Shown here piece by piece: positions 6,470 through 7,380 of a DNA stretch of 7,380 nt (positions are counted from its first letter, which is position 1; every line of letters begins with the position of its first letter). The stretch is from an uncultured Flavobacteriales bacterium. GTDB lineage: Bacteria; Bacteroidota; Bacteroidia; Flavobacteriales; Crocinitomicaceae. The translations under genes were made by a program, and so were the position numbers. Location of the stretch: the NCBI GenBank assembly GCA_946886545.1, contig CAMPIU010000147.1:1-7380 (forward strand). The letters run 5' to 3'. The notes below the pieces were generated by a model. That model saw only the letters and a program-made list of their open reading frames with translations. It was not told the origin of the DNA and made no database searches.

Positions 6470-6561
6470 TACGTCATATGCCTTATTCCGGGTAGAAGAG
6501 ACAAAAATCGTCAGAGTAACCCCATCGAATGAAAAGTGTGAGTTGGAGTGCTAGTGAGGGG

Positions 6562-6603
6562 AAAAGAAAAAGCGAACTGCTAACGCAATCCGCTTTTTCT
6601 TTT
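6562..6603 (-). terminator. Intrinsic terminator of the partial secreted-protein gene, GTTA-capped
   Basis: A continuous 19-bp stem pairs 6562-6580 with 6585-6603 and closes on a GTTA loop (minus strand). The outer 13 bp are perfect (AAAAGAAAAAGCG and complement). Two inner pairs (6577/6588 and 6575/6590) are G-U only in minus-strand RNA. It lies about 60 bases after the stop codon at 6665. Confidence 0.85.
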
Positions 6604-6604
6604 T

Positions 6605-6633
6605 GTACGCAATTCGGTCCAAAACTAGAACCG
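6605..6633 (-). repeat. Conserved 3' element, copy 4: GGTTC stem-loop plus linker
   Basis: Minus strand CGGTTC (6628-6633), seven-base loop, GGACCG (6615-6620): six pairs, one of them G-U. The linker AATTGCGTAC and an A-tract run into the terminator. Spacing from GGTTC to the A-tract is 28 bases, as in copies 1 and 3. It begins 31 bases after the stop codon. Confidence 0.7.
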
Positions 6634-6664
6634 TAATATAGCTTTCCTGCTCTATCGATATCTT

Positions 6665-7380
6665 TTATTGCTTCACAACCCTTTGCATCCCGGTACCGTA
6701 AGTCGTCTGTAATCTGAATAAATAGATGCCGGATTCCAATGTAATGAGCGGAATCTGAGCGCCTGTCTCTACGATTTGTTCCAATACCTGTTTACCTTGT
6801 GCATCCATGACAGTCAAGCTTGCGGCTTCTCCTGAAAATAATAAAGTCACCCGGTCATGTGCGGGATTAGGGGTGATCTGCAGGTCAACGAGTGGGTGTT
6901 CATTTAGATTTACAAAGTCCATTGTAAAGCAGTCGGATGTGTCTCTGCAAAGGGTCATGGTGTTTTCAAGAATCGCGGCATAGCTGCCATTTTCCATCGG
7001 TGTGAAAGTAGGTTGTCCTTCTTGTCCCGGGATGGTTTGACCGGTTGTACAATCAATCCAATCGACCACTTCAGCGATGGTATTCACCGAAAGTGTTACC
7101 TGTCCGTCATAGACTATCGTGCCTTGCGGTATTTGGTGAATGAGCAGTGAAAGTGTTACTACAGAATCGCAACCGGCAGCATTCGGAATGGTATCTTCAT
7201 AGGTACCACTGAAATTGTATGTCAGACCTGTTTGCGCCCAATAGTAAGATCCGCAAGCACTGGCGGTCAAAGCAGATGCTGTAGATTCCAGGATTGTTAG
7301 TTCTAGGGTGATCACGGAGTCACACCCGGCAGCATTCGGAATGGTATCTTCATAGGTACCACTGAAATTGTATGTCAGAC
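6665..7380 (-). CDS. Large secreted repeat protein with T9SS sorting domain, 5' end missing
   Basis: The frame is open to the right edge and 237 complete codons are visible, so this is the C-terminal part of a longer protein; a GTG at 7315 lies inside a repeat and is not a real start. The visible part begins with a repeat reading LTYNFSGTYEDTIPNAAGC, then DSVITLELTI, a linker, ACGSYYWAQTG, and the same repeat again, with a 51-residue period. This is the 'ACxSYxW…GxYxDTxxxxxGCDSVxTL' type found in many copies in large Bacteroidota surface proteins. Next comes a region with TIAEVVDWIDCTTGQTI and a second Cys pair (about 6905-7105). Last is a T9SS type A domain (about 6668-6892) with LQITPNPAHDRVTLLF, VMDAQGKQVLEQ and SGIYLFRL, ending in QRVVKQ. 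Presumably secreted and surface attached; function unknown. Its terminator is at 6562-6603. Confidence 0.88.
   Translation of the reverse strand, partial: LTYNFSGTYEDTIPNAAGCDSVITLELTILESTASALTASACGSYYWAQTGLTYNFSGTYEDTIPNAAGCDSVVTLSLLIHQIPQGTIVYDGQVTLSVNTIAEVVDWIDCTTGQTIPGQEGQPTFTPMENGSYAAILENTMTLCRDTSDCFTMDFVNLNEHPLVDLQITPNPAHDRVTLLFSGEAASLTVMDAQGKQVLEQIVETGAQIPLITLESGIYLFRLQTTYGTGMQRVVKQ
7173..7380 (-). repeat. Perfect 55-bp direct repeat, 153-bp period, within the secreted-protein gene
   Basis: Bases 7173-7227 and 7326-7380 are identical over all 55 positions visible, and the second copy runs off the window edge. The 153-bp period is 51 codons and keeps the frame. DNA identity, not just protein similarity, points to recent duplication or gene conversion between units. 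More copies probably lie beyond the edge. Confidence 0.9.

Noticed and set aside
1379..6633. Integron cassette array: same-strand genes each followed by an imperfect palindrome
   Set aside because: No paired GTTRRRY/RYYYAAC core sites bound the elements, the hairpins have terminator-type A/T tracts, and the genes have wide gaps with room for their own promoters, unlike cassettes.
6665..7315. GTG at 7315 as the start of a complete 216-residue protein
   Set aside because: The frame continues upstream to the window edge and the upstream codons encode the same repeat unit, so the gene is simply cut by the edge.
7173..7380. CRISPR-like repeats
   Set aside because: Only two copies, period 153 bp, in coding frame, and the intervening sequence is protein-coding.

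Overview
The window looks like a chromosomal segment of a Bacteroidota bacterium, most likely Flavobacteriales and possibly Crocinitomicaceae/Fluviicola-like. This is inferred from type IX secretion (T9SS) C-terminal sorting domains, 'DFDPG' SBBP-type propeller repeats, 'ACGSYYW…SGTYEDT…GCDSV' repeats, an AraC regulator of a Bacteroidota type, and the absence of Shine-Dalgarno sites. Moderate GC and AT-rich gaps fit. Taxonomy below phylum is a guess from protein style.

All six recognisable genes lie on the minus strand, so transcription runs from high to low coordinates. In that order they are: (1) the 3' end of a large secreted repeat protein with a T9SS domain, entering from the right edge (6665-7380); (2) a complete secreted seven-repeat beta-propeller protein with a signal peptide and T9SS domain (4697-6397); (3) a clan GH-A glycoside hydrolase or transglycosylase, GH72-like, with no signal peptide on its open frame (2822-4420); (4) a lipoprotein of unknown function (1495-2502); (5) an AraC-family regulator (512-1246); (6) a dihydrofolate reductase-like/RibD C-terminal-domain protein cut by the left edge (1-445).

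Genes 1-4 are separated by 267-319 bp gaps, and gene 4 from gene 5 by 248 bp. Each of genes 1-4 appears to be its own transcription unit. Two products carry T9SS signals, one is a lipoprotein and one is a carbohydrate-active enzyme, so the theme is cell-surface or secreted functions. The AraC and reductase genes are 66 bp apart with no visible terminator between them and are probably one unrelated operon.

The most notable non-coding signal is a repeated two-hairpin element just after the stop codon of each of genes 1-4. It has a small stem-loop starting GGTTC, a conserved linker (TTRCGYAC or close variant plus an A-tract), and then a long terminator stem capped by a G-N-N-A tetraloop. Several base pairs are G-U wobbles only in minus-strand RNA, which gives the element a direction. 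No such element follows the AraC gene. No CRISPR array, tRNA, rRNA, insertion sequence or obvious defence system was seen.
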